In this document: positions 42,928 through 53,181 of the stretch, one piece after another
Position numbering within the stretch: the first letter of the stretch is position 1
How the letters are laid out: the number at the start of each line of letters is the position of its first letter
Assembly (NCBI RefSeq): GCF_004138485.1
Contig: NZ_RYEV01000004.1
Span: forward strand, 556,803-620,802
Direction of reading: 5' to 3'
From: Peristeroidobacter soli
GTDB taxonomy: Bacteria > Pseudomonadota > Gammaproteobacteria > Steroidobacterales > Steroidobacteraceae
DNA length: 64,000 nt
Program-made: the position numbers and the translations under genes
The notes under the pieces: generated by a model
What the model was told of the DNA's origin: nothing
Databases searched by the model: none
Seen by the model: only the letters and a program-made list of their open reading frames with translations

Positions 42928-45900
42928 TCAATACGCCAGCCGCGGCGGAGTTCGAACCACGCCCGGCTCGTTCTGTGCGTCGCTCCGCGCCGGGACACGC
43001 GGATCGACCAGGTCGAAGTACGGCCGCTCGAAGACAAACAACAGCCGCGTCGCGCTCATGCGCCATTCTTTGGGCGCGCGCTTGCCCATCAATACCAGAG
43101 CAGCGGCGTAGGCTCGGGTTCGCAGCCGGTAATCGACGCCGTCGAGCAGCCGATCCGCCTCCTGGACACTGCCCCCTCGGCGGATCGCGGAAATGAAATC
43201 CAGCGTTTGCTGAGCCCCCTCGGGTGAGCTGTCACGGAAGGCAGCGATGTACGCGTCGGGGTTGCGACGCTCTCTCATCGCGAGCGCCAGTGAGACCAGT
43301 ACCGTGTCGTCATCCAGCGCTTCGGTGGCCGGCAATGCCAGCGCGGTTTCGATCACTTCCGGATCCGCACCGTCGGAGGCTGCCGCCAGTCGCAGGACGC
43401 GTCGGTCGGGCACCTGGGCCTGCTTCAATTCCCGGACCGCCAGATTCGGCGCGCCACGACTCAAATGATAGTAAGCCTTCTCGTTGCCAGGCTGCAGCTG
43501 CCGCCCGAGCTCCACCGCGTCCAGAAACTGCAGGGTCGAGGAGCGCTGTTTGAGACCGGCCACCGGCACGTTGCCGTCGTAGCTCAGCATGCGACGGACC
43601 CGTAACGAATCGATCGCGACATGCTCGCTCATCGAGGGTGACATCTTGCTCAGCGCCGTGGCGAAGATGTCGGCGGCCTGCTGCCACCGACGCTCGTCCA
43701 TGTGGGTATAAGCGACGGCGGCCGCCAGCCACCCATGGTCCGGCGCCTTTGCAAACAGATCCGCGAAGGCCTGGTTACGTTGCTGCTCGGTCCCCAGGCA
43801 GCGCGCGGCCAGATACTGCAGATCGATGTTCGACGGCTGCCCTTGCGCCATCGAGCGATGACGCTCGCAGATGGCGGCATGTTTGTCCTCACCCGAGTAG
43901 TCCTGCTCGGCTCGCATCGTCAGCACGTCACCCGGCTGCAGGGCCAGTCGAGCGCGCAATGTTTCATCGAAACCCGGCATGCGTGACGCCGCCGCCAGCC
44001 ATTCCACGGTGTGCCGAGCGTCGCTCGAATCCCACACAGCGTGCATGGCGACCACGTTCTGGATCTGCCTCTCGTCTTTCATCACCTGCAGCAGCGCCGA
44101 TGGACTGTCGTGACCGAAGGCTCCCATCACCGTGCGCGTGCCGCCGTCGCCATGGCGACTGGTGCTGATCGACTCCGGCGGCTCTTCGAAGATGAAGTTC
44201 GCATTCGACGTGGTCCAGCGCACCGGCCCGACGACGCGCTCCTGCGGCGCGCGGACCGAGCCGTACGTCGCGGTCCACTCCACCAGCAAGCTGGCGCCGC
44301 CGATGTTGTAAACGCTCTGATGCGAGCCGTAGGGAATCTCCACTTGGAACTGTTCGATCAGCTGGCCGCCCTCAGCCGTGGTCTTGATCGCGTACTGTTC
44401 CCGATCGCTCACCGTCAGCTTGGCGTGCGAGAACGGCGTCAGACGGGTCGAAGTGCCGCCGACATCGACGGTCACCGTCCGGCCCAGGCCGTTATAAATA
44501 TTCACGATGGTCGAGCCCACCGTGGTACCGACGCTGAGCACGGCGGCGATGATGCCGCAGGCCACCGTCAGGCGGGCCAGCGTGGGCAACAGTCCATCGG
44601 CGACATGGAAACGATCCCACAGATCCAGTTTCTTCTGCCGCGGCCGCTCGTTGTGCCCGGGCACGAACACCGGATACTGCGACGGAATGAAACTCGGCTC
44701 GGGCGCCGCGCCCGGCTGCAATCTGGTTCGAACGAAGCGCGCCACCTGACTCTCGACCAGCAACAACTGTTCGAGCGCCGCTTGCCGAAGCGCGGACAGC
44801 GCCGACATGGCGCTTGCCACCCAACTGTCGATGGCCTGGATCCAGTCGCCCAGATTGTTCTCATCCGCCAGCGGCAGCTTGAATTCACCCAGCGCCACCT
44901 GCCAGTTGTCGACTTTCAACCGGCGCAACACCGTGCGATCGAGACGGATCTTCTGGCCTTCGTCGTCGTAGATGTGACGAAGCGCGTTGTGAACATCGGC
45001 GCAGGCATTGATCAGACGCTGACGCTCCTTGCCGGAGACGCGTCCGTCGGCGGTGACGACGGCGAGCACGTTACGCATCGCGCCGTATGCGTCGTCGAGG
45101 TTCGCCTCGTTGTGCTCGGCGTAGTGAAGTACCGCCAGCAATCCCCTCAGATACTCCTCCCAGCCATTGCCGAGCTGCTTCGCCGCCGACAGATGCACGC
45201 TCCGGCAGCGCTTGTCATGCGCCAGCACCGCCGTGCGCACTTTCTCCAGCTCTTCCTGGGTTTCATCGACGGCCTGCTGCAGATCGGCGCGCCGCAGTTC
45301 CTTGCCGCGATGGCGAATGATGCCGCCGGGTGCCGCGAGGAAACCGTCCTTCAACGCTCGCAGCGCCGAGTGCTCTTCTTCCAGCGAACGCAGCTGCTCC
45401 AGCTGATTCGCCAGCGAGTCTGGATAGATCGAATCGAGCTCGGCGATGATGTGCTCGTCACGCAACGTCACGCCATACAGCTCAGCGGTGTTCTGGGAGT
45501 GGTTGGTCAACGAGCGCCCGAGATACGCGCCTCGATAAGAGCGATCGTAATAGGCGCGGTTGAACTTCTCATCGAGCCTGGCCAGCGACGCTTCCACCGG
45601 CACGGGCTGCGCGTCCGTCGCGGAACGGAACACGTGCGCCGTCATGCGCTCCTTCATCGCGGGCACGTCGTCGAACAATTCCCAGGCGCTGCGCTCGTCG
45701 ATGACCGCGGCGATATAAGTTCGCTTGGCGTTCTGCTCGCGCTCGGAATTCTCCGGGTGCGTGCTCCACATGCGCGGCGGCTGACCAAGCGAGGTCTTGA
45801 ACACCCGGTGCTGTTCACGATTGGCTGCCGGCAGCGGATCGACCTCGCCATAAGCGGGGTTGTCGAGGATGTCCCGCAGCTTGCCGGTGACATGTTTCTG

Positions 45901-46842
45901 CACGGCGAACAGATCGGTCACCCGGCGCTTGTCGCGCAGCTCGGAATCGGCGAACGCGACCGCCCTGCTCCACGCATCGTCCGCGGCACCGAGCTTGTGG
46001 AGCGCGTGAATCAAGGCATCGCTGCCGGTAAGCGACACGGCCACCAGGTCCGCCTGCAATTCCATTTCGCGTGACAGCGCCCGCTGCGCGAGCAGGACGA
46101 TGCGAAACACCGTTTCCATCATGGAGCGGATCGACCAGATGATGAGCGACAGCAGCCAGCCCACCCAGGCGATGCGCAGGTCGAACCGGGACAGGGCGCG
46201 CAGGAAACTGTCCAGGGCATCGCGCTTGGAAATGATGTGTGCGGCGATCTGCTGAGCAACGTAGACCCACCGCCCCACCGCCATGCTGCGCTGGGCGAAA
46301 TGACCGAACTCGTGCGCCAGCACCGCCTTGAGCTCACCGAGCGTGAGGGTGTTGACCAGCGCCAGGCCGATCTCCAGATTCTTGCGCGAAGGAAACAGCA
46401 GATTCAGCACGGTCAGGTCATAAAAGACCGCCGCGTTGACCCGCGGCGAAAGAAACACCCGATGCGCTCGCGGTGCGCCCGCCTCGTCCGCGAGCCGGTT
46501 GATGAATGCAAACAGGCGCGGCTGTTGCTCGGCCGTCACCTCGATGTCGTCGATTTCGTGCCGGTGCTGAACGAAGAACAGCGCCTTCCACATGAAGATC
46601 GCCAGGAACGCCGAACAGGCGCCCGCCACGATGCCCATGAAGACATCGCCGCCATGGGTCATGCCGACGATCAGGCGCCACGCGGTCCAGGTGAACCAGG
46701 CGGTCAGGCCCAGATACAAGGCCACGAACAGCGCCAGCCCCGCCATGGCGAGCCAGGCGTGTAGACGATAGGTCTGGGTACTGCGAGTGAGGCCCGGAGG
46801 CACCGAGCCGGGACCTGCCGGGTAGACGTGTTCCACTGTCAT
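42928..46842 (-). CDS. Very large M48-family membrane metalloprotease
   Basis: A 1304-residue protein. Transmembrane helices lie at about 31-57 and 68-92, then a cytoplasm-facing M48 domain with zinc motif H177-E178-F-G-H181 (VLAHEFGHFAQRS), another membrane segment (about 225-245) and the third ligand E261 in EMELQADLVA. This is far longer than HtpX/Ste24 (about 300-450). The extension is helical (about 450-745), has a further membrane helix near 765-785 (GIIAAVLSVGTTVGSTIVNIYNGLG), then a beta-rich segment and a TPR-like C-terminus (about 1000-1240). The extension may bind or sort substrates. It is not clearly in an operon. Confidence 0.88.
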   Translation of the reverse strand: MTVEHVYPAGPGSVPPGLTRSTQTYRLHAWLAMAGLALFVALYLGLTAWFTWTAWRLIVGMTHGGDVFMGIVAGACSAFLAIFMWKALFFVQHRHEIDDIEVTAEQQPRLFAFINRLADEAGAPRAHRVFLSPRVNAAVFYDLTVLNLLFPSRKNLEIGLALVNTLTLGELKAVLAHEFGHFAQRSMAVGRWVYVAQQIAAHIISKRDALDSFLRALSRFDLRIAWVGWLLSLIIWSIRSMMETVFRIVLLAQRALSREMELQADLVAVSLTGSDALIHALHKLGAADDAWSRAVAFADSELRDKRRVTDLFAVQKHVTGKLRDILDNPAYGEVDPLPAANREQHRVFKTSLGQPPRMWSTHPENSEREQNAKRTYIAAVIDERSAWELFDDVPAMKERMTAHVFRSATDAQPVPVEASLARLDEKFNRAYYDRSYRGAYLGRSLTNHSQNTAELYGVTLRDEHIIAELDSIYPDSLANQLEQLRSLEEEHSALRALKDGFLAAPGGIIRHRGKELRRADLQQAVDETQEELEKVRTAVLAHDKRCRSVHLSAAKQLGNGWEEYLRGLLAVLHYAEHNEANLDDAYGAMRNVLAVVTADGRVSGKERQRLINACADVHNALRHIYDDEGQKIRLDRTVLRRLKVDNWQVALGEFKLPLADENNLGDWIQAIDSWVASAMSALSALRQAALEQLLLVESQVARFVRTRLQPGAAPEPSFIPSQYPVFVPGHNERPRQKKLDLWDRFHVADGLLPTLARLTVACGIIAAVLSVGTTVGSTIVNIYNGLGRTVTVDVGGTSTRLTPFSHAKLTVSDREQYAIKTTAEGGQLIEQFQVEIPYGSHQSVYNIGGASLLVEWTATYGSVRAPQERVVGPVRWTTSNANFIFEEPPESISTSRHGDGGTRTVMGAFGHDSPSALLQVMKDERQIQNVVAMHAVWDSSDARHTVEWLAAASRMPGFDETLRARLALQPGDVLTMRAEQDYSGEDKHAAICERHRSMAQGQPSNIDLQYLAARCLGTEQQRNQAFADLFAKAPDHGWLAAAVAYTHMDERRWQQAADIFATALSKMSPSMSEHVAIDSLRVRRMLSYDGNVPVAGLKQRSSTLQFLDAVELGRQLQPGNEKAYYHLSRGAPNLAVRELKQAQVPDRRVLRLAAASDGADPEVIETALALPATEALDDDTVLVSLALAMRERRNPDAYIAAFRDSSPEGAQQTLDFISAIRRGGSVQEADRLLDGVDYRLRTRAYAAALVLMGKRAPKEWRMSATRLLFVFERPYFDLVDPRVPARSDAQNEPGVVRTPPRLAY

Positions 46843-46970
46843 GACGCCGCTCTTGGTTCTTCCCGCGAAGTTATATTTCGTCGTCCGTCGCGGATTGAAT
46901 CAGAGCGGCGCCGCATTGGGAATGATTGGCTTCACAAAGGTCGACCGGACCGGCGGCCAACGGCGCGTGT

Positions 46971-48632
46971 TTACGGCAGAATGAGCCGGAAGATCGCCCC
47001 GCCGCCGGCGCTGCGCTCCGCCCACAGCTGTCCGCCATGAGAAGCGATGATCTTGTGCGAGATCGACAGGCCCAGCCCCAGGCCGGTCGGCTTGGTGCTG
47101 ACGAAGGGATCGAAGATTCTCTCGAGCATGGCATCGTCGAGCCCCGGCCCCGAATCGCGCACCGTCAGCTCCACGCCATGCCGAGGACGCGCCGACGTGG
47201 TGATCCACAGGCGGCGCTGGTCCGGCGCGATTCCCTCCATGGCATCGCATGCGTTGACGATCAGATTCAGGATCACCTGTTGAATCTGCACCCGATCGGC
47301 CAGGACGCGCGGCAATTCATCGCCCAGGCTCTGAATGGCGATGACCTGCCGGCGATGCAGATCGCCGCGGGACAACGCCAGCGTCTCCAGCACCAGGTCG
47401 TTCAACTGCTCGAGCTTGCGATCCGTCTGGCTGAAACGAAGCATGGATTGCATGCGCCGGATGACCTGCGCGGCCCGGCGATTGTCCGCGATGATGTCCG
47501 CGACGATCGGCTTGACGCTGGCCATGTCGGCCCGGCCGCTCTGGAGCAAGGCCGCGGCGGCCTCGGCATTGGCCAGCATCGACGCCAGCGGCTGCCGGAT
47601 CTCATGAGCCACGGCGCCCGAGATCTCACCCAACGTCGCCACTCGCGACAGATGCGCCAGCTGTTGATCCCGTCGCACGGCCTCGGCGACGGTGGCTTTT
47701 CTTTCCTGCAGAACCGCCGCCAGCATCAGCAACGGAATACACATCACATTTAGAAACAACACCGTGGTGAGCGCGTTGCGCACCGGCGAGTGGACGACGA
47801 ACGGCCCCACCTCGTGCACCACTCCCCAGGTGGCGCACGCGCCGACCAGCAATACCGAAGCGCACACCCCGACGATCTCATAACGAACCGTCGCCCAGAT
47901 CAGCAAGGGCAACGGTGCATACAACAGCGCCGGCGCGCGCTCGTCATGGATCCCAGGCCAGACGAATACGTACACGCTGACCAGCGCCAGGCAGACACCG
48001 ATGCAGGAGGTTTCCAGCAGCATGCCCCGCGTCGGGATTCGCCAGCCACGGCCGGGCGCCTCGGCGAAGTGAACGATGAGCGGTACTACCGTGATGGCGG
48101 CGAACGCATTGGTGCTGGTACGCGCGATGACGGTCAACCAGAAGTCGTCGGTCAGTCCCAGCGACACGAACGCCATTGCCATGGCAACGCTGGTGATCAG
48201 CGGCGCGGCGATGCCGCCGATCAGCACCAGATTGGTCATCGCGCTCAATTGACCGAGCCGGCGTGGCTCGGCTTCGAGCCGTAACAAGGCTGCGGCGCTG
48301 ATCAGAGCCTCGGCGCAGTTGACGACATATTGAATGCCGATCTGCGAGAACGGCGTGTCTTCGACCTGCGCGAGTACATGGCAAGGAAATATCGCCACCA
48401 GGTAGAGCCACCATCGGTTCACCGGTGCCAGCAGCAACGCGGCAAACAGAATGGCATTCGGTGCCCACAGCGCCGACACCGGCGCCGACGGAAAAGCCAG
48501 CGCTTCGCCGAGCGCGGCGGACAAGAGGTATGCGAGCGCAGTGACCGCGGGCCATAGAGCGGATCGGGCCCACGTCCCTTGACTGATCATCGGCGCGTCG
48601 CGCCGGACAGAATCATCGGTCCGATCGTGCAA
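46971..48632 (-). CDS. MASE1-domain sensor histidine kinase
   Basis: A 553-residue inner-membrane kinase. Residues about 22-310 form a multi-pass MASE1 sensor region (SAPVSALWAPNAILFAALLLAP is the MASE1 signature area). HisKA follows with H343 in VAHEIRQPLASML, then a HATPase domain (N-box VNACDAM, DSGPGLDD, GLGLGLSI). TTG 48632 is preceded by GAGGA at eight bases; ATG 48590 is an alternative with no ribosome binding site. It has no receiver or output. It is divergent from the PAS kinase at 48875 and very similar in plan to the MASE1 kinase at 50086. Confidence 0.9.
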   Translation of the reverse strand: MHDRTDDSVRRDAPMISQGTWARSALWPAVTALAYLLSAALGEALAFPSAPVSALWAPNAILFAALLLAPVNRWWLYLVAIFPCHVLAQVEDTPFSQIGIQYVVNCAEALISAAALLRLEAEPRRLGQLSAMTNLVLIGGIAAPLITSVAMAMAFVSLGLTDDFWLTVIARTSTNAFAAITVVPLIVHFAEAPGRGWRIPTRGMLLETSCIGVCLALVSVYVFVWPGIHDERAPALLYAPLPLLIWATVRYEIVGVCASVLLVGACATWGVVHEVGPFVVHSPVRNALTTVLFLNVMCIPLLMLAAVLQERKATVAEAVRRDQQLAHLSRVATLGEISGAVAHEIRQPLASMLANAEAAAALLQSGRADMASVKPIVADIIADNRRAAQVIRRMQSMLRFSQTDRKLEQLNDLVLETLALSRGDLHRRQVIAIQSLGDELPRVLADRVQIQQVILNLIVNACDAMEGIAPDQRRLWITTSARPRHGVELTVRDSGPGLDDAMLERIFDPFVSTKPTGLGLGLSISHKIIASHGGQLWAERSAGGGAIFRLILP

Positions 48633-48651
48633 AGTCGCGATCCTCGCTGCG

Positions 48652-48670
48652 ACATTTCAGCAAAAAATGT
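48652..48670. promoter_or_regulatory. Dyad ACATTT-N7-AAATGT between divergent kinase genes
   Basis: Perfect 6-bp arms separated by 7 bases lie in the AT-richer part of the divergent region, 20 bp upstream of the MASE1 kinase TTG and about 205 bp before the PAS kinase ATG. It is a candidate operator or part of the kinase promoter. No regulator is assigned. Confidence 0.3.
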
Positions 48671-48874
48671 TTGTTTGTCGCCGACGGCCTCAGATCCAAC
48701 AGCGAAGATATCTGATTCGTCGACCGATGGTCGATGACGGCTTTGCAAGCCGGCTCGCACAGCTGCCAACACAATTAGCCCTAGGGCCAAGATGCAGCGC
48801 CGGGCGGACACGATTTAATCGAGCCTCCCATGCTGAGCAATTCGGCTGAGCAAATTCACCTGCAGGAGGTGCGG

Positions 48875-50038
48875 ATGAGCATGCAAGCGCCACTGGCTCG
48901 GACTCCCCTTTCCCTGATCCGCTGCGACAGCAGCTGCGATTCGCCCACGGACGAAGAGGCAGGTCATCTCATGGCCGACATTCCATTGTCTCCCGACGCG
49001 AGCGTGATCGAGCACGCCTTCGAGAACAGTCACGACTGCATCGCGGTGGTCGATATGCAGGGCATGATCGTGTACATGAATCTGCCCGGCTCGTATCTGA
49101 TGGGCCTCGACGGCCGTCCGCCCCGGCAGCGCGTGTCGTGGTCGGAGCTGTGGTCGCCCGAAAACCACGACCTGGCCGAATACAGCATCGATGAGGCCCG
49201 CTCCGGCCATCAATGCCGCTTCATGGCCTCCCGGCCGACCGCCAGTGGCCTGCCGCGCTGGTGGGACATCGCCGCCAACCCGATCTTCGACGCGCGCGGC
49301 GTGCCTTCACAAATGTTTTGTGTCTGTCGCGACGTGACCGAGCTGAAACAGGCCGAGCGCTCGCTGCAACAGCAGATCGCCTGCAAGGAATTGTTGATGG
49401 TCGAAGCCAGTCATCGGGTCAAGAATCATCTGGCGGGCATCGCCGGCGCGCTGGCCCTGCAGGCCCGCTATAGCGGCAATGAGACGGTACGCGCCTCGTT
49501 GCAACAGGCACAGTCGAGAATTCAAGCGGTGGCGTGCATTCATCGCCGGCTGCAGCACGGCCGGGGCAACGAACGAATCGAGCTGGGTCCGTCGATGGCC
49601 GAGATTGCCCGCGAGGCCATTGCAGCCTTGGGCGTGGAAGATCATATTGCCGTGACCATTTCCTGTCCGCAGGGATTGACCATGGCGACGGATCGCGGCG
49701 TGGCGCTGTTGCTCATGACCACCGAGTTGATCACCAACTCCCTGAAGCATGCCTACCCGAATGGCGACAAAGGTTCGGTGCGCATCACGGTCAGCGGCTC
49801 ACAGCGCCAGCTGGTGTTGCAGGTCGATGACGATGGCCGCGGGCTGCCCGGCGATTTCGATCCTCGCGGCGGCAGCGGTCTGGGGATGAGGATAGTGCAA
49901 GGCCTGATCGCGCAACTGAGTGGCGAACTGCAGATCGAAGCACGCTCGCCAGGGGCGCATTTTCGCGTGCGCCTGCCCAAGGACGCGCCACGGGAGCTGG
50001 CCCGGCACCTGCCCACCGATCTGACGCCAGTGAGTTGA
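48875..50038 (+). CDS. Soluble PAS sensor histidine kinase, HisKA_2/HWE type
   Basis: A 387-residue cytoplasmic kinase with no membrane segment. A PAS domain (about residues 45-160, ENSHDCIAVVDMQGMIVYMN) is followed by the HisKA_2 phosphoacceptor region with H180 in EASHRVKNHLAGIAGALALQAR, and a HATPase domain (TELITNSLKHAYP, DDDGRGLP, GLGMRIV). HisKA_2 kinases are typical of light, redox and stress sensing with single-domain receivers. ATG 48875 has a perfect AGGAGGT site. It precedes the MASE1-PAS kinase by 47 bp in the same direction. The single-domain receiver at 52810 is a candidate partner. Confidence 0.9.
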   Translation: MSMQAPLARTPLSLIRCDSSCDSPTDEEAGHLMADIPLSPDASVIEHAFENSHDCIAVVDMQGMIVYMNLPGSYLMGLDGRPPRQRVSWSELWSPENHDLAEYSIDEARSGHQCRFMASRPTASGLPRWWDIAANPIFDARGVPSQMFCVCRDVTELKQAERSLQQQIACKELLMVEASHRVKNHLAGIAGALALQARYSGNETVRASLQQAQSRIQAVACIHRRLQHGRGNERIELGPSMAEIAREAIAALGVEDHIAVTISCPQGLTMATDRGVALLLMTTELITNSLKHAYPNGDKGSVRITVSGSQRQLVLQVDDDGRGLPGDFDPRGGSGLGMRIVQGLIAQLSGELQIEARSPGAHFRVRLPKDAPRELARHLPTDLTPVS

Positions 50039-50085
50039 TCGAGCGCTTTGATCTGTTGGCGGCCGTCGTCCGAGGGGAGACTACG

Positions 50086-52551
50086 TTGACCAGGATTGCG
50101 ACGTGGACTGCGAGTCACGCAGGCTCCGCTGCCTTGCGCGGCGATTCCGCCGCGATCCTGGCACCGCTGTGCGGACTGCTTTACTACCTGGCGGCGAGTC
50201 TGGAACTGGCGCTGCGTGGCCCGGACGGCGTCCCGGTGTTGTCCCCACAACATGGCGTGCTGGTCGCACTGTTGATGGTGACTCCGTACGAACGCTGGTG
50301 GGCGCTCGCCGCTGCCGTCGTTCCCGCTCACCTCCTCGCCGGCTGGAACAGCGGCCCGCCCGTCTGGCTGCTCACCTGGCAAGCGCTGTTCAATCTCGGC
50401 CTGGCCAGTTCCATCAGCACCGCGTTGCGGCTGTTGCTCGGACAACGCCATCCCTTCGACGGCCTGCGGGACTTTTCTCAGTATGCGCTCACGGGCGCGA
50501 TCGCCGGCCCCGCGTTGCTGAGCGTTTTCGCGCCGGACGTGACGCTCGCCTGGCTCTCCGGCAATCGCGATCTGGCCCTCGCCTGCTGGCAGACCGGCGC
50601 CGTCGCCAGCGCGCTCGCCATCCTCACCTGGACGTCGTGGATCTATCTGGCGCTGCTGCCTCGACCCGGCGGGCTGCAACGGCGGACGCCGCAACAATAT
50701 CTCGAGGCACTGATGATCGCCGCCGCGCTGGTGGCTTGTTTCCAGCTCGCCTTCGTCAGCGACACCGAGCATCATGCCGCGTTGTATCTGTTTTTCATTC
50801 CCTTGCTGTGGCAATCGGTGCGCTTCGGCGTCGATGCCGCCGCCATGGCGGTCACGCTCATCGCCACCCTGGCGAGCGCGGCGGAGCGCATTCCTCACAG
50901 CGTGCGCATCCGCGACGCCCCGCAGGTGGCCGTCATCGATCTGCAGATATTCCTGATCGTGATGACGCTCATCGCAGTCGTGATCGCCATCGTCGTCGAC
51001 GAACGCAGGCGCGTGGCGCAGGCCGCTTCCGAGAGCGACGCCCGTTACCGCGCCATCGTGGACAGTCAAACGGATTTCGTGTGTCGCAGCCTGCCCGATA
51101 CCACGCTGACTTTCGCAAACGCAGCCATCTGTCGTTACTTCGGCATGCCCCGGGAGAAGGTGCTCGGGGTGCAATGGCTCCAGTTCGTTCCCAGCGACAC
51201 CCGCGATGAGTTGCGCCAGGCGCTCGGCCGCGCCACGCCGGCCAATCCAACCTTCATGCTGAAACATCCGGTGACCCTGCCCGACGGACGCACCGGCTGG
51301 CACGAATGGACCAACACCGCCATCTTCGATTCGGAACAGCGACTGATCGAGTTTCAGGGCACGGGGCGTGACATCACCGCGCTCGCCCGCGCCGAACTGG
51401 CCTTGCGTCAGAACGACGAGCGGCTCTCCTTCATCGCGCGCGCCGCGTGCGACATGATCTACGAATGGGACATCGCGCGCGGCGAGATGTGGTCCAGCTC
51501 CGGCGGCGAACGCAGCGAGTGTGCGCCAAGCGTCCGACAGGTGAGTGTGGAGAGCTGGGGCAATTACATCCATCCGGTCGATCGAGACCGCGTCGCTCGC
51601 GACGTGAGCCAGGCGTTGCGCGGCTCGGCGACGACCTGGGAGTCCGAATATCTATACATCGGGCGCGGCGGGCCGCCGCGCTGGGTGCGTCACCGTGCCT
51701 ACATCGTTCGCGATCGCAATGGCATCGCGGTACGAATGATCGGCGCGATCACCGATCGCAGCGATCGCAAGAATCTGGAAGAAGCCCACCGCACCCTCGA
51801 GCGCTTCGCCCGGCTCGCCATGGTGGGCCAGATCACCGCGTCGATCGCGCATGAAATCAACCAGCCGCTGGGTGCGATCCGTTACAACGCCGAAGCCGGC
51901 CTGCTGTTTCTGAATCGCGATAGCTACGATAAGGACGAGTTCCAGGAAATCTTCGACGACATCCGCCGCGACAATCGCCGCGCCAGTGATCTGGTGACCC
52001 GGCTGCGCGAGCTGCTTCACGATCACGAGCTGCGACTCGACCCCATCGACATCAACGACGTGATCCGGGACGTGGTCAAACTGATACGCGTGGAATCCAG
52101 GCAGCGGCACGTGCAGTTGGAAACTCAATGCAGCGATCTGCCCACCATGCTCGGCGACTACGGCCGCCTGCAGCAGGTGTTGCTGAACCTGATCCTGAAC
52201 GGCATGGACGCCATGGCCACGCAGCCCGAGGCGTGCCGGCGCATCGCCATCCGCTCCATCCGCGTCGGCGCCACGCGCATTCAGGTGGAAGTTGCCGACC
52301 GGGGCTGCGGCATCGACCCCGTGACCCTGCCGAAGATATTCGATTCTTTTTTCACCAACAAAGCCCAGGGCATGGGGCTGGGCCTGGCCATCGCCCGCTC
52401 CATCGTCGAGGCACACGGCGGACGGATCTGGGCCGAAAACAACCCGGATGGGGTCGGCGCCACGCTGATCTTCCAGATCGACAGTCTCGGCTCGAAAGTA
52501 ATACTGTCGGCGCGCGACAACACGGACCGGCACGGCGCGCGGCTGAACTGA
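50086..52551 (+). CDS. MASE1-PAS-PAS sensor histidine kinase
   Basis: An 821-residue inner-membrane kinase. MASE1 occupies about residues 20-310. Two PAS domains follow (about 325-440, YRAIVDSQTDFVCRSLPDTT, and about 450-565, with a PAC end VRMIGAITDRSDRK). HisKA has H589 in IAHEINQPLGAIRYNAEAG and the HATPase has LNLILNGMDAM, DRGCGIDP and GMGLGLAI. TTG 50086 was chosen because AGGGGAG precedes it by six bases; an upstream TTG (50035) overlaps the previous stop and has a poorer site. The HEINQPLG box places it near FixL-type kinases. It is probably co-transcribed with the upstream PAS kinase. Confidence 0.9.
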   Translation: MTRIATWTASHAGSAALRGDSAAILAPLCGLLYYLAASLELALRGPDGVPVLSPQHGVLVALLMVTPYERWWALAAAVVPAHLLAGWNSGPPVWLLTWQALFNLGLASSISTALRLLLGQRHPFDGLRDFSQYALTGAIAGPALLSVFAPDVTLAWLSGNRDLALACWQTGAVASALAILTWTSWIYLALLPRPGGLQRRTPQQYLEALMIAAALVACFQLAFVSDTEHHAALYLFFIPLLWQSVRFGVDAAAMAVTLIATLASAAERIPHSVRIRDAPQVAVIDLQIFLIVMTLIAVVIAIVVDERRRVAQAASESDARYRAIVDSQTDFVCRSLPDTTLTFANAAICRYFGMPREKVLGVQWLQFVPSDTRDELRQALGRATPANPTFMLKHPVTLPDGRTGWHEWTNTAIFDSEQRLIEFQGTGRDITALARAELALRQNDERLSFIARAACDMIYEWDIARGEMWSSSGGERSECAPSVRQVSVESWGNYIHPVDRDRVARDVSQALRGSATTWESEYLYIGRGGPPRWVRHRAYIVRDRNGIAVRMIGAITDRSDRKNLEEAHRTLERFARLAMVGQITASIAHEINQPLGAIRYNAEAGLLFLNRDSYDKDEFQEIFDDIRRDNRRASDLVTRLRELLHDHELRLDPIDINDVIRDVVKLIRVESRQRHVQLETQCSDLPTMLGDYGRLQQVLLNLILNGMDAMATQPEACRRIAIRSIRVGATRIQVEVADRGCGIDPVTLPKIFDSFFTNKAQGMGLGLAIARSIVEAHGGRIWAENNPDGVGATLIFQIDSLGSKVILSARDNTDRHGARLN

Positions 52552-52674
52552 ACAGACCTCACAAAATTCACAGCGTATTTACGATATTTTCCACGCGCCA
52601 GGCGCTAGGTTATTGCGGCAAGTCGCGATAACGCGTACACCCCGTTTTGGAACACTGCGGTACTTCGGACGTTG

Positions 52675-52695
52675 CCCCGCGAATGTGCCGCGGGG
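52675..52695. other. GC-rich stem-loop after the MASE1-PAS kinase
   Basis: CCCCGCG (52675-52681) and CGCGGGG (52689-52695) form a perfect 7-bp stem with a 7-base loop, in a 258-bp gap between the kinase and the receiver gene. There is no T-tract, so it may stall or protect RNA rather than terminate by itself. I see no other feature in this gap. Confidence 0.4.
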
Positions 52696-52809
52696 GACGA
52701 AGCACGACCTGGCTCAATGAATCAGAACTACAGCCCTCGATAGGTGTACCTGGATGAATTGGCCGATGACTAGGCTCGGGCGCGACAGCGACGGATTCCG
52801 GACGCGCAG

Positions 52810-53175
52810 ATGAGTGTGGTTCTCCTGATCGACGACGATCGGCGAATTCGCAACAGCCTCGGCCGGCTGCTCCGCGTGCTGTCGTATGACGTCGTCGAAG
52901 CCTCAGATTGGGAAACCGCGCTGGAGCTCACCGCCGGCCACCGGCCCGACGTGGTGCTCACCGACCTGCACATGCCCGAGCACAGCGGCGTCGACATCGC
53001 GCGACTGCTGCGGGGTCATCCCGAGTTCGGCGACACCCCCATCATCGCGCTGACCGCCACCCCGCCGCGCGACGACGAGACCATTTCGCTGTTCCATACG
53101 ATTCTGGAAAAACCCTGCGCGGCCGAAGATCTCGAGCGCGCACTGAGCGCAGCGTTACAACGAGGCAAGCACTGA
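52810..53175 (+). CDS. Single-domain response regulator (receiver only)
   Basis: A 121-residue CheY-like protein. The acid pair D8-D9, phosphoacceptor D52 (VVLTDLHMPEHSG), T82 (IIALTATPP) and K101 (ILEKPC) are all in place, so it should accept phosphate. It has no output domain and must act by protein contact or pass phosphate on. It lies after three sensor kinases (46971-52551) that have no receiver of their own, and its gene converges on the EAL gene with a 6-bp gap. It is likely the shared first target of at least one of them. Confidence 0.9.
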   Translation: MSVVLLIDDDRRIRNSLGRLLRVLSYDVVEASDWETALELTAGHRPDVVLTDLHMPEHSGVDIARLLRGHPEFGDTPIIALTATPPRDDETISLFHTILEKPCAAEDLERALSAALQRGKH

Positions 53176-53181
53176 CACGCG

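Noticed and set aside
44011-46074. A 687-codon open frame antisense to the M48 protease gene
   Set aside because: Rich in R, H, Q and A, as expected of a shadow frame, with no ribosome binding site; the sense frame has HEFGH and membrane helices.
49753-51573. A 606-codon antisense frame over the two kinase genes (similar ones at 54016-55968 and 60234-61802)
   Set aside because: These cross gene boundaries of well-supported sense genes and show low-complexity shadow composition.
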